64,000 nt of DNA from Candidatus Formimonas warabiya (GTDB lineage Bacteria > Bacillota > Dehalobacteriia > Dehalobacteriales > Dehalobacteriaceae). Position numbers and translations under genes: made by a program. Positions 1 to 7,165 of the stretch are shown one piece after another. The notes under the pieces were generated by a model that was not told the origin of the DNA, made no database searches, and saw only the letters and a list, made by a program, of their open reading frames with translations. Location: assembly GCF_002777255.1 (NCBI RefSeq), contig NZ_CP017634.1, positions 1,996,903-2,060,902 on the forward strand, written 5' to 3'. How positions within the stretch are numbered: position 1 is the first letter of the stretch; each line of letters starts with the position of its first letter.

Positions 1-27
1 GGTAAGACATTTTTCCCGGTCCAGCAT
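1..27 (-). CDS. Start of a downstream gene, cut by the window edge
   Basis: An ATG at 27 opens a reading frame of nine codons (M-L-D-R-E-K-C-L-T) that runs off the window. It begins 11 bases after the yggT stop, so it would be the next gene of the same operon. In related Firmicutes the gene after yggT often encodes the S4-domain protein YlmH or DivIVA. Nine residues are too few to decide, and the upstream ribosome binding site is weak. Confidence 0.35.
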
Positions 28-38
28 GCTCTTTTTAC

Positions 39-296
39 CTAATAGAACAGATTCAAAATAACATGCTCAATAAACTGGAGAATCAGGATCGCCAAAAAAG
101 GGGAAAAATCAATAGGCATGCCCGGTCTCATCGGTATCAAGCGCCGGAAGGGAGCTAGCACAGGCTCGGTAATTTCATAAATAAACTTAATCACGGGGTG
201 ATAAGGGTCGTGTCTGATCCAGGAAAGCAAAACCCGGATGATAATCAACCAGTTTAATACCTCAAATGCCGTTCGGATGATAAAAACAACCGTCAT
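39..296 (-). CDS. yggT: YggT family membrane protein
   Basis: A protein of 85 residues with two hydrophobic segments, about residues 3-25 and 62-83, separated by a short loop carrying the family signature (W-I-R-H-D, then E-P-V-L-A-P-F-R-R). YggT proteins are small membrane proteins that lie in the sepF/divIVA neighbourhood of Gram-positive bacteria; their role is poorly defined and linked to cell division or envelope functions. The start overlaps the proC stop by four bases (ATGA), so translation is probably coupled. The identification is firm; the function is not. Confidence 0.88.
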   Translation of the reverse strand: MTVVFIIRTAFEVLNWLIIIRVLLSWIRHDPYHPVIKFIYEITEPVLAPFRRLIPMRPGMPIDFSPFLAILILQFIEHVILNLFY

Positions 297-1117
297 TTTT
301 TCCCTCCTTCTTCTGAACCAAGTTCTTGAGAGCGCTCCGCAGCAGCCATAATGGCATCCATAAAGGCCACCCGCACCCCGGCCCGTTCCAGGACATGAAG
401 TGCCGCGATGGTGGTCCCCGCGGGGGTGATTACCTTGTCCTTCAAAATGGCCGGATGGGTCTTGGTGCTGTTCACCATGGCCGCCGCTCCCATCACAGTC
501 TGCACCGCCAAATCCAGAGAAATTTCCCGGGGCAACCCGGCCCGCACCCCGGCGTCACATAAGGCTTCAATCACCAAAAAGATATAGGCCGGACCGCTGC
601 CGGACAACCCGGTCACCGCATTCATCAGTTTTTCCGGAAGAATATGTACCGCCCCTACTGAACCCATGATATTCAAAGCCAGGTTTTTTTGTTCTTCCGT
701 GATATTCGCAGAAAAGGCCAGTGCGCTGACCCCTTTCCGAATCAGACAAGGGGTATTGGGCATGGCTCTGATCACACTGACACTCTTGGGAATATACTGA
801 TATAAGGAATCAATGGAGAATCCGGCCACAATGGAGATCACCAGCTGCCCTTTGGTGAATTTATCTTTCAAGTGCAAAAGCACCTCGCGCACATTCTGCG
901 GCTTTACCGCCAGAATTACCACATCGCTGGTTTCCACCAGCTCCTCGTTGTCAGAAACAGTAATGATACCATATTTTTCTCTCAGATACGCCAGCCGCTC
1001 CTCTTTGGTGTCACTCGCCCGGAGAGACGCGGGCAAGTACTCGTCGGTCTTCAGCAAACCGCTTATAAAGGCTTCCGCCATGGCGCCGGCGCCCACAAAC
1101 CCGATATTCGAACCCAC
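293..1117 (-). CDS. proC: Pyrroline-5-carboxylate reductase
   Basis: A protein of 274 residues, the usual ProC length. It has an N-terminal NAD(P)-binding motif G-F-V-G-A-G-A-M-A at residues 6-14 and the C-terminal ProC signature around residues 225-245 (V-I-T-P-A-G-T-T-I-A-A-L). ProC reduces 1-pyrroline-5-carboxylate to proline in the cytoplasm. The GTG start at 1117 has GGAGG seven bases upstream. The gene lies between sepF and yggT, a common position in Firmicutes. Confidence 0.95.
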   Translation of the reverse strand: MGSNIGFVGAGAMAEAFISGLLKTDEYLPASLRASDTKEERLAYLREKYGIITVSDNEELVETSDVVILAVKPQNVREVLLHLKDKFTKGQLVISIVAGFSIDSLYQYIPKSVSVIRAMPNTPCLIRKGVSALAFSANITEEQKNLALNIMGSVGAVHILPEKLMNAVTGLSGSGPAYIFLVIEALCDAGVRAGLPREISLDLAVQTVMGAAAMVNSTKTHPAILKDKVITPAGTTIAALHVLERAGVRVAFMDAIMAAAERSQELGSEEGGKK

Positions 1118-1132
1118 AATATTGCCTCCGCC

Positions 1133-1576
1133 CTACTTTTTTGTCCAGGAAAAGCCTTTAAAAAACGCTTTTTCCCGATCCTCTTCGTTGATTTGCCCTA
1201 CCACATCCACATTGCAGGTGGCAAAAAGGAAGGTGCCGGCCGCTACTTTTTGCACGGAGCCGTCTAAAGCAAATACAGACCCGCTTAAAAAATCCACCAT
1301 CCGTTGTGCCGTGTCTTTATCCGCTTCATCAAAATTGACGATTACCGGTCGCCGTTCTTTAATATTCTGCGCCACAGATTCTACTTCGTCAAAAGATTTG
1401 GCTTTGATCAGCATCATTGTCACCGGCCTTTGCGTAGGAAGGCTTAATAAATTAGCCTTCTTTTGTCTTCTTATTCTGTCCGAGTCCTCCATCTGGGATT
1501 CCAACCGGTCCTCCGTTTCACCGTCTTCCACCTCAAAGCCGATCACACCCATGACTTTGTCAATTATTTTGCTCAC
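1133..1576 (-). CDS. sepF: Cell division protein SepF
   Basis: SepF tethers FtsZ to the membrane. This protein has 147 residues, with an amphipathic N-terminus (V-S-K-I-I-D-K-V-M-G-V-I-G), an acidic linker, and the globular SepF domain containing R-P-V-I-V-N-F-D-E-A-D and the G-S-V-F-A-L-D-G segment. I place the start at the GTG at 1576, which has AAAGGAGG ideally spaced upstream. A longer in-frame reading to 1630 would translate a repeat element and has no ribosome binding site. The gap to yggS carries that palindromic repeat. Confidence 0.93.
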   Translation of the reverse strand: MSKIIDKVMGVIGFEVEDGETEDRLESQMEDSDRIRRQKKANLLSLPTQRPVTMMLIKAKSFDEVESVAQNIKERRPVIVNFDEADKDTAQRMVDFLSGSVFALDGSVQKVAAGTFLFATCNVDVVGQINEEDREKAFFKGFSWTKK

Positions 1577-1605
1577 CTTAAGACCTCCTTTTAATAACAA
1601 TGTTT

Positions 1606-1654
1606 GGGGACACACCTCTCTATCAGGCATTTCTATCCGCCGAGGAATGTCCCC
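1606..1654. repeat. REP-like palindromic repeat, copy 1
   Basis: A 49-base element whose ends are inverted (GGGGACA and TGTCCCC). It lies between yggS and the sepF ribosome binding site. A 50-base, nearly identical copy lies at 7101-7150, also between two genes of an operon. Inside is a second short inverted pair (TTTCT/CCGAGGAA in this copy; ATTCCT/AGGAAT in the other). Size and structure resemble the REP elements mobilised by REP-associated tyrosine transposases, but no transposase is in the window. Confidence 0.75.
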
Positions 1655-1657
1655 AAT

Positions 1658-2347
1658 TTATATTCTTTTCCCAAATATGGCACTGCCAATACGCACAATA
1701 TTGGCTCCTTCCTCAACGGCTACATGATAATCGTTGGTCATGCCCATGGATAAATATTCCATTTCCACCCCGGGTAAGGCCAAGCGGTGAATCTCATCCC
1801 GCAGGGTCCTCAGTTCCCGAAAAACCGGTCTTACCTCTTCCGCATCTTCCACCAAAGGTCCAATGGTCATCAGTCCCTGAACCCGAAGATGGGGGTAGCG
1901 GGAAATTTCTCTGATAAAATCAATGGTTTCCCGGGGCGCCACGCCAAACTTTGTTTCTTCATCGGCCACATTCACCTGTACCAGAACGGGCATCTCCCGT
2001 CCTGCCTGTCCGGCCCGCTTGTCTATTTCCCCGGCCAAAGATAGGCTGTCCAAAGAATGAATCAAGGATACCTTGTCGATAATGTACTTCACCTTGTTGG
2101 TCTGGAGATGTCCGATCAAGTGCCAGTCCACTTTTCCCTTTACCTGATCATATTTATTCAGTATTTCCTGGACCCTGTTTTCCCCAATGGCAGAAATACC
2201 GTACCCCACCGCTTCATTCATCTTCTCCGCCTGGACATTCTTTGTCACAGCCAAGAGCAGCACCTCTTCAGCCGCCACAGCACTTTTTTGTTGGGCTTGC
2301 CGGATCACTGCCCGGATATGGTCGATGGCCCCCAAAATTTCCGACAC
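1658..2347 (-). CDS. yggS: YggS family pyridoxal phosphate homeostasis protein
   Basis: A protein of 229 residues with the alanine-racemase-like TIM-barrel fold of the YggS/PLPBP family. The PLP lysine lies in the motif L-L-A-V-T-K, followed by the family segments G-E-N-R-V-Q-E and H-L-I-G-H-L-Q-T-N-K. The family binds PLP and buffers it without a known catalytic activity. I choose the GTG start at 2347, with AAGGGAG upstream, because a longer reading would run into the upstream gene's end. It lies 20 bases after the HlyD-like gene. Confidence 0.93.
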   Translation of the reverse strand: MSEILGAIDHIRAVIRQAQQKSAVAAEEVLLLAVTKNVQAEKMNEAVGYGISAIGENRVQEILNKYDQVKGKVDWHLIGHLQTNKVKYIIDKVSLIHSLDSLSLAGEIDKRAGQAGREMPVLVQVNVADEETKFGVAPRETIDFIREISRYPHLRVQGLMTIGPLVEDAEEVRPVFRELRTLRDEIHRLALPGVEMEYLSMGMTNDYHVAVEEGANIVRIGSAIFGKRI

Positions 2348-2367
2348 CTGTATCACTCCCTTACACC

Positions 2368-3354
2368 CTAATCTAGCCGCTGGCCTTCCCGGACCCAAGA
2401 CGTGTTCAGGATGTACCGGCTGCCCACGTCAAGTCCGGAAACCACCACCTGGTCCTTGACCGATCCCTTCACCTCTACTTCCGTCCACCGGCATACGCCT
2501 TCCCGGTCCATAAAGACTCCGGGTCGGCCGTCTTTTTCCACTAAAGCTTCCTTGGCGATCGTCACCCCTTCATAGGAGCCCGCGATGATATTTAAGGTCA
2601 TAAATCTATTTTTCAAATCCAAATCAGGGGCATCCAGTATTTCGCCGATGGCAACAAGCTGATCATTACTCTTTTTTACCTCCCGGAAAACAATCTCTGT
2701 CTTGATGCCGTCGGAGAACTTCACCGTCATGCTTTTCCCTTTCACCGGAACAGGAGTAAGCCCCGCCGGGTAGGGAAGATACACATAAGGATTTGCCAAA
2801 TTATCTACTATTTTTAACAGGGGCTTGCCCCGCTCCGCTTTTGGGGGCGCGGAAACGCCTCCCTGCTTGTCCGCCAGCAATTGAGAAATTTTCTCAATAT
2901 CTAATTTATCCAGCATGTCCGGTTTTAAAACGCCCTCCAAATCATCGGGATGATAGGATACCAGCCCGGCCCGGGGCGCTTTCACCGCAATTTTCACCAG
3001 ATCACTTGAGGAGGTAGCCGCTTGGGTTTGCACATAGCCAATCACTCTCCCTACCGCCACCTTTTCCCCTTCGGGGACAGCCGGCTCAAAGGTGCCGTCC
3101 GCCGGAGCGGCGACCACCGTTTCATCCCTGATCAGGGCAGCTGCCACCGGCTCAGACTGCTCCAGAACCTTCCATTCCGCAGTGCCGTATTTAACCATTT
3201 TGGTCACAACCATATTTTTCACGGGATGATAGACCAGCCAGAGACCAAATACGAGAAGCACCAGCACGAGTACTTTATTTTTAACGGTACGCCCTTCCCT
3301 TTTAGGCATAGTGGCAGGTTTTCTGGTTTTGGCCTTCGGTCTCACACGTGCCAT
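2368..3354 (-). CDS. HlyD-like membrane-anchored protein
   Basis: A protein of 328 residues with a basic cytoplasmic N-terminus, one membrane segment at about residues 27-44, and a long extracellular part. It contains lipoyl/biotinyl-like beta segments (A-P-A-D-G-T-F near residue 83 and A-P-R-A-G-L-V-S-Y near 130) as in HlyD-type adaptors. Similar proteins occur between pgeF and yggS in several Peptococcaceae. No partner ABC or RND transporter is adjacent, so an export role is only suggested; a cell-envelope role tied to division is equally possible. Confidence 0.75.
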   Translation of the reverse strand: MARVRPKAKTRKPATMPKREGRTVKNKVLVLVLLVFGLWLVYHPVKNMVVTKMVKYGTAEWKVLEQSEPVAAALIRDETVVAAPADGTFEPAVPEGEKVAVGRVIGYVQTQAATSSSDLVKIAVKAPRAGLVSYHPDDLEGVLKPDMLDKLDIEKISQLLADKQGGVSAPPKAERGKPLLKIVDNLANPYVYLPYPAGLTPVPVKGKSMTVKFSDGIKTEIVFREVKKSNDQLVAIGEILDAPDLDLKNRFMTLNIIAGSYEGVTIAKEALVEKDGRPGVFMDREGVCRWTEVEVKGSVKDQVVVSGLDVGSRYILNTSWVREGQRLD

Positions 3355-3358
3355 GATC

Positions 3359-4186
3359 TTAATTACACCCTTCTTTGAGCATGATCAGTGCTGCCTGTCT
3401 GCCCGTCTGCCCCTGCTCTTGCCGATGGGAAAAAAAGATGTCGTGGTTACACGCCGTACACAGGTTGCTCTGTGTGATGTTTTCCCCAGGGATCCCTGCA
3501 CGGATCAACTGTTGTTGATTCAATTTGGGCAGGTCGATCTGCCATTTCCCTTGCCCGTCGGCCAAGCAAAAACTCTCTGGATTGGTAAATGTTTGGGCAA
3601 ATTGCTCAAAAACCGGCCGGTCCACCTGAAAACAGCAGGGCCCGATGGAAGGGCCGATGGCTGCCAAACAGCACCCGGGATCCGATCCAAATACCTCCCG
3701 CATGCGGTGCACAGTTTCCCGGGCAACTTGCTGAAGGGTTCCTTTCCAGCCCGCATGGGCCAAAGCAACCGCCTTTTTAACCGGATCCAATAAAAATATG
3801 GATACACAATCCGCATAGTACATACTTAACAGCATGCCCGGGACATTGGTGATCAAGGCGTCTGTCTGGAGAATGGCATCCTCCATGGAAGCGCTGCCTC
3901 TCCCCCCATCCCGGGATTCCACCACGTGCACGTTCCGGCCGTGGACCTGTTCCGCAGCCACCAGCCGGTCTAAAGATGATCCCAGTAAATTGACCACCTG
4001 GCGCCGGTTGTTCCGGACCGCCACAGGATCGTCTCCCACATGGAAAGCCAGATTCAGGGAAGCATAATCCCCTGCGCTGGCCCCGCCCAACCGGCAAGTA
4101 TAGCCGTGTGCTACCAAGTTGGTTGCCGTAAAAGAAGGAACGGTAAAAAAATATGTATTTTCTCTTTGTTCTTTCACAAAGCCCAT
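3359..4186 (-). CDS. pgeF: Peptidoglycan editing factor / multicopper-oxidase-like laccase-domain protein
   Basis: A protein of 275 residues of the YfiH/PgeF family. Conserved metal-site motifs are visible: Q-V-H-G near residue 81, D-A-L-I-T near 108, Y-A-D-C-V-S near 124, A-H-A-G-W-K-G near 142 and G-P-S-I-G-P-C-C-F near 181. Members have been reported to act as purine nucleoside phosphorylases or oxidases and, in E. coli, to remove wrongly incorporated serine-type precursors from peptidoglycan. It is the first gene of the division operon, with AGGAG upstream and a good promoter at 4222-4250. Confidence 0.9.
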   Translation of the reverse strand: MGFVKEQRENTYFFTVPSFTATNLVAHGYTCRLGGASAGDYASLNLAFHVGDDPVAVRNNRRQVVNLLGSSLDRLVAAEQVHGRNVHVVESRDGGRGSASMEDAILQTDALITNVPGMLLSMYYADCVSIFLLDPVKKAVALAHAGWKGTLQQVARETVHRMREVFGSDPGCCLAAIGPSIGPCCFQVDRPVFEQFAQTFTNPESFCLADGQGKWQIDLPKLNQQQLIRAGIPGENITQSNLCTACNHDIFFSHRQEQGQTGRQAALIMLKEGCN

Positions 4187-4221
4187 TTTTAATTCTCCTG
4201 CTACAAGACCTTACTCTGGAT

Positions 4222-4250
4222 ATTATACCATTTGTTTCCCTCCGGTACAA
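4222..4250 (-). promoter_or_regulatory. Sigma-A promoter of the pgeF-yggT operon
   Basis: On the minus strand a TTGTAC -35 box (4250-4245) and a perfect TATAAT -10 box (4227-4222) are separated by 17 bases. They lie about 40 bases before the pgeF start and directly after a bidirectional terminator. Confidence 0.8.
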
Positions 4251-4439
4251 CTAAAGAAAAAGCGCGTAGCTAGGGACGCGCTTTTTTCCTGTTTTTTCTA
4301 TCTTGAACGTTATTTCATTTTCTGTCCCACATTCCGCAGCCAGTTTATGGGCATACAACCCTTCCGGCTGGGCGAGGCGGGATGCCGCCGGACCAATCGA
4401 CTGAAAGCCATTCTTGGTAATACGCTGATGGGTAACCAT
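4251..4439 (-). CDS. Small ORF after glcF, doubtful
   Basis: A 62-codon frame that starts two bases after the glcF stop, so it could be translationally coupled. Its end falls inside the terminator at 4256-4288, so the last residues (K-R-V-P-S-Y-A-L-F-L) are encoded by the hairpin. The middle part (G-L-Y-A-H-K-L-A-A) faintly resembles the active-site region of HPr phosphocarrier proteins (G-L-H-A-R-P-A), with the catalytic histidine context lost. It may be a remnant or a chance frame. Confidence 0.25.
   Translation of the reverse strand: MVTHQRITKNGFQSIGPAASRLAQPEGLYAHKLAAECGTENEITFKIEKTGKKRVPSYALFL
4256..4288. terminator. Bidirectional rho-independent terminator
   Basis: A 7-bp GC-rich stem (AGCGCGT at 4261-4267 pairing with ACGCGCT at 4276-4282) is flanked by A and T runs on both sides, so it can work in both directions. 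It ends the long catabolic unit that runs from 18200 to glcF and isolates it from the pgeF promoter. Confidence 0.85.
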
Positions 4440-4441
4440 CT

Positions 4442-5680
4442 TTAAAAAAGTTCCACAGTATGCCTGACCTGAAGATTCAGGCCTTTTCGGACGATCGCAT
4501 CTTCCAGCTGCATGCGGCAGGCCAGACAACCTGTTGCCACAATGTCCGCCCCGGTCTCAGACAGATTATTTAGGCAATGGTCTGTAATTTTTGTGGCTAA
4601 GTCGTAATGCTTTAAGCAGAAAGAGCCTCCGGAACCGCAGCAATGTCCCTGTTTCGCTTCGATAAAGGTGAGCCCGGGGATTCTTTTGAGTATGTCCCGG
4701 GGCTGCTGCGTCACTTTCAGGCCATATTTTAAATGGCAGGGATCATGATAGGTGACTTTTCCTTCCCTCCTGCCCATTTCTGGGGCAAAGTTTCTTTCAG
4801 AAATGAACTCTGTGATGTCCTTTACTTTCTCTGCCACTTTCCGTGCCATTTGCCCCCAGGGATCCTTCTCTTCAAAGAGTTCCGGATAATGTTCCTTTAA
4901 AGCCAGGCCGCAGGAACCGCAGGAAACCACAACCGCATCCACGTCCAAGCCGGCCAGTACTCTTAAATTCTCTTTCGCCATGATCCGGGCAGTAGCCATA
5001 TCACCTGAGGAAAACACCGGCATGCCGCAACAGTGCTGCAGTGGAGGAATCATTACTTCGACCCGGTGCTGGTTTAGGACCCGGACCAGGGCTTCCCCTA
5101 CCTGGGGATAAATATAATTGGCCATACATCCGCTGAAATAGGCCACCTTCAGCACCGGAGAAGGAACTGCGTTTACTTCAGCCAGTTTTTTCTTCAAAGT
5201 CTGAGGAGCTAAAGGAGCAAGTACCCGTCTCCGGTCCAAACCCAAAGGGATCCGGGGCAGCATGCCTTGCCCGTGGGGGCCGGGACGGAAAAGGATTTTC
5301 TGGCCCCATTTGCCCATGCGCAAAGTTGCATTAAATATTCCTCGTCTCGGCAGCAAAAGCCTGGCAATCAGTTGATAAAGGAGGGAAACGCCCAGCTTCT
5401 TTTGCATTTCCGCCCGGCCCCAGCGAATGATGGTATCCCCTTCCGCTCCCCCCGGACAATTTGCCGTACACTGTTTACATTGGAGACACAGGTCCAGCCT
5501 TTTGGTCAGGCCTGGTGTGCTGTCCAATTCCCCCTGCCGGAGCGCCTTAACCAGGCTGATTTTACCCCGGGCTAACCCTGATTCCACACCGAGTTCTTGA
5601 TAAACCGGGCAGACGGACTGGCAAGCGCCGCACCGATTGCATTTCTGCACGAGATCTGCTATATGGTCCCGGTACGCCAT
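4442..5680 (-). CDS. glcF: Glycolate oxidase iron-sulfur subunit
   Basis: A protein of 412 residues in the GlcF family, which passes electrons from the FAD subunit GlcD to the membrane or another carrier. Two 4Fe-4S motifs lie at C14-C17-C20-C24 and C65-C68-C71-C75. Two cysteine-rich CCG domains follow (H-C-C-G-M-P and H-C-C-G-S-G-G-S). I choose the ATG at 5680, with AGGAG eight bases upstream and one base after the glcD stop; an ATG 21 bases earlier lies inside glcD. In this setting it may oxidise any 2-hydroxy acid made by the upstream enzymes, not only glycolate or lactate. Confidence 0.9.
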   Translation of the reverse strand: MAYRDHIADLVQKCNRCGACQSVCPVYQELGVESGLARGKISLVKALRQGELDSTPGLTKRLDLCLQCKQCTANCPGGAEGDTIIRWGRAEMQKKLGVSLLYQLIARLLLPRRGIFNATLRMGKWGQKILFRPGPHGQGMLPRIPLGLDRRRVLAPLAPQTLKKKLAEVNAVPSPVLKVAYFSGCMANYIYPQVGEALVRVLNQHRVEVMIPPLQHCCGMPVFSSGDMATARIMAKENLRVLAGLDVDAVVVSCGSCGLALKEHYPELFEEKDPWGQMARKVAEKVKDITEFISERNFAPEMGRREGKVTYHDPCHLKYGLKVTQQPRDILKRIPGLTFIEAKQGHCCGSGGSFCLKHYDLATKITDHCLNNLSETGADIVATGCLACRMQLEDAIVRKGLNLQVRHTVELF

Positions 5681-5681
5681 A

Positions 5682-7076
5682 TCACCATCTCCTGTTCCCA
5701 AACATTTTTCCGGGATTGAGGATATTTTGGGGATCTAGGGCGTCTTTCACGGCCTGCATCACATGCATTCCCTCTCTTCCTGCCTCCCAAGGAAGAAATG
5801 GCGCCTTCACTATTCCGACACCATGCTCTCCCGTAATGGTCCCCCCCAAATCAAGGGCAGCTTTAAAGAGTTCCGGAAGTGCCTGCCGGACCCGGTTCAT
5901 TTCTTCGCTATTTTTTTCGTCGGTGAGAATATCTGCGTGGAAGTTCCCATCACCGGCATGAGCCAGGATGGCGACGGTCAATTGATAGGCTTCCGCAATT
6001 TTACGCACCTGGCTGATTGCCTGGGGTATTTTATCACGGGGAACGGTAACATCTTCCGATAGGATCGTGGGATAATTTCTGGCAATGGCGCCAAAAGCCC
6101 CTCTTCTGGCCGCCCAAAGTCTTTCTCTTTCATCTTCGGAACTGGCGGCACGGATTTGCATTGCCCCCTGGTCCCGGCAAATTTTTTCGATCTCGCTGAT
6201 TTGATCATTTAATGCGTTTTTCGGGCCATCGACTTCTATTAAGAGTATACCTTCCGCGTCTAAAGGAAGACCTGACGGCATAAAAGCTTCGATATGATGG
6301 ATAAAGACCTGGTCCAGTAATTCTAAAGAGGAGGGGATCATCCCCCGGGAAAGAATTTCTACCACCGTTTCCGCCGTTTGATCAAGATTGGGGAAGGAGG
6401 CCAGTACGGTCTGCCTGGCCTGGGGCATGGGAAGCAATTTTACTGTGATTTGGGTGATGATTCCCAGGGTGCCTTCTGATCCGGTAAAAAGCCGGGTTAA
6501 ATCATAACCGGCGACACTTTTCATCGTCGAGGCCCCGGTTCTGGTGATACTCCCGTCCGCAAGGACAACTTCCAAACCGAGGATATAATCCCTGGTTACC
6601 CCATATTTTACCCCTCTTGGCCCGCCGGCGCACTCCGCCACATTCCCCCCCATGGTAGAAAAAGCCAGGCTGGCTGGGTCAGGCGGGTAAAACAAGCCCT
6701 GTTTGGCCAGCTCTTCTTGAAACACTCCCGTAACAACTCCCGGTTCCACAACAGCAATCATATTCCGACCGTCAATCCTGATAATCCGGTTCATCCTGGT
6801 CATTTGAATAATCATGCATTCCGCCAAAGGTACACTGCCCCCGCTTAAATTGCTCCCGGCCCCCCTGGGGATCACCGGAATTTGACAAGCAGCTGCCAAT
6901 TTGATGATCCGGGAAATTTCCCTACTATTTTCCGGCAATACAACAACGCCAGGCATGGATGGCTGTTCAAAAAGAAAGCTGCCGTCATAAGTGTAGCAAA
7001 ACAAATCTTCCTTTTCGGTAAAAACATATTCCTTCCCCACAATTTCCCTAAGCTGGGAAATGATTTCCGGTTTCAT
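5682..7076 (-). CDS. glcD: Glycolate/lactate oxidase FAD subunit
   Basis: A protein of 464 residues with an N-terminal FAD-binding PCMH domain (P-V-I-P-R-G-A-G-S-N-L-S-G-G near residue 69) and a C-terminal FAD-linked oxidase domain ending in G-T-I-T-G-E-H-G-V-G and D-P-Q-N-I-L-N-P-G-K-M. The family oxidises D-2-hydroxy acids to 2-keto acids. GGGAGG lies seven bases before the ATG. It is followed immediately by glcF. Just upstream, in the gap to the LarA-like gene, is REP-like repeat copy 2. Confidence 0.92.
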   Translation of the reverse strand: MKPEIISQLREIVGKEYVFTEKEDLFCYTYDGSFLFEQPSMPGVVVLPENSREISRIIKLAAACQIPVIPRGAGSNLSGGSVPLAECMIIQMTRMNRIIRIDGRNMIAVVEPGVVTGVFQEELAKQGLFYPPDPASLAFSTMGGNVAECAGGPRGVKYGVTRDYILGLEVVLADGSITRTGASTMKSVAGYDLTRLFTGSEGTLGIITQITVKLLPMPQARQTVLASFPNLDQTAETVVEILSRGMIPSSLELLDQVFIHHIEAFMPSGLPLDAEGILLIEVDGPKNALNDQISEIEKICRDQGAMQIRAASSEDERERLWAARRGAFGAIARNYPTILSEDVTVPRDKIPQAISQVRKIAEAYQLTVAILAHAGDGNFHADILTDEKNSEEMNRVRQALPELFKAALDLGGTITGEHGVGIVKAPFLPWEAGREGMHVMQAVKDALDPQNILNPGKMFGNRRW

Positions 7077-7100
7077 GTGATATCCTCCCTTAAAAGGTCA

Positions 7101-7150
7101 GGGGACACACCTCTATATCAGGCATTCCTATCCCGCCGAGGAATGTCCCC
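7101..7150. repeat. REP-like palindromic repeat, copy 2
   Basis: A 50-base copy of the element at 1606-1654, again with GGGGACA and TGTCCCC ends, followed by AATTTA in both copies. The inner ATTCCT and AGGAAT arms can form a second hairpin. It lies between the LarA-like gene and the glcD ribosome binding site, so it could affect expression inside the operon. Confidence 0.78.
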
Positions 7151-7165
7151 AATTTACCCAAAAGC

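Noticed and set aside
813-1727. Long open frame on the plus strand (about 300 codons) opposite proC and sepF
   Set aside because: It lies opposite two clearly recognisable genes, has no family resemblance and is rich in serine and proline, as expected for an antisense shadow frame.
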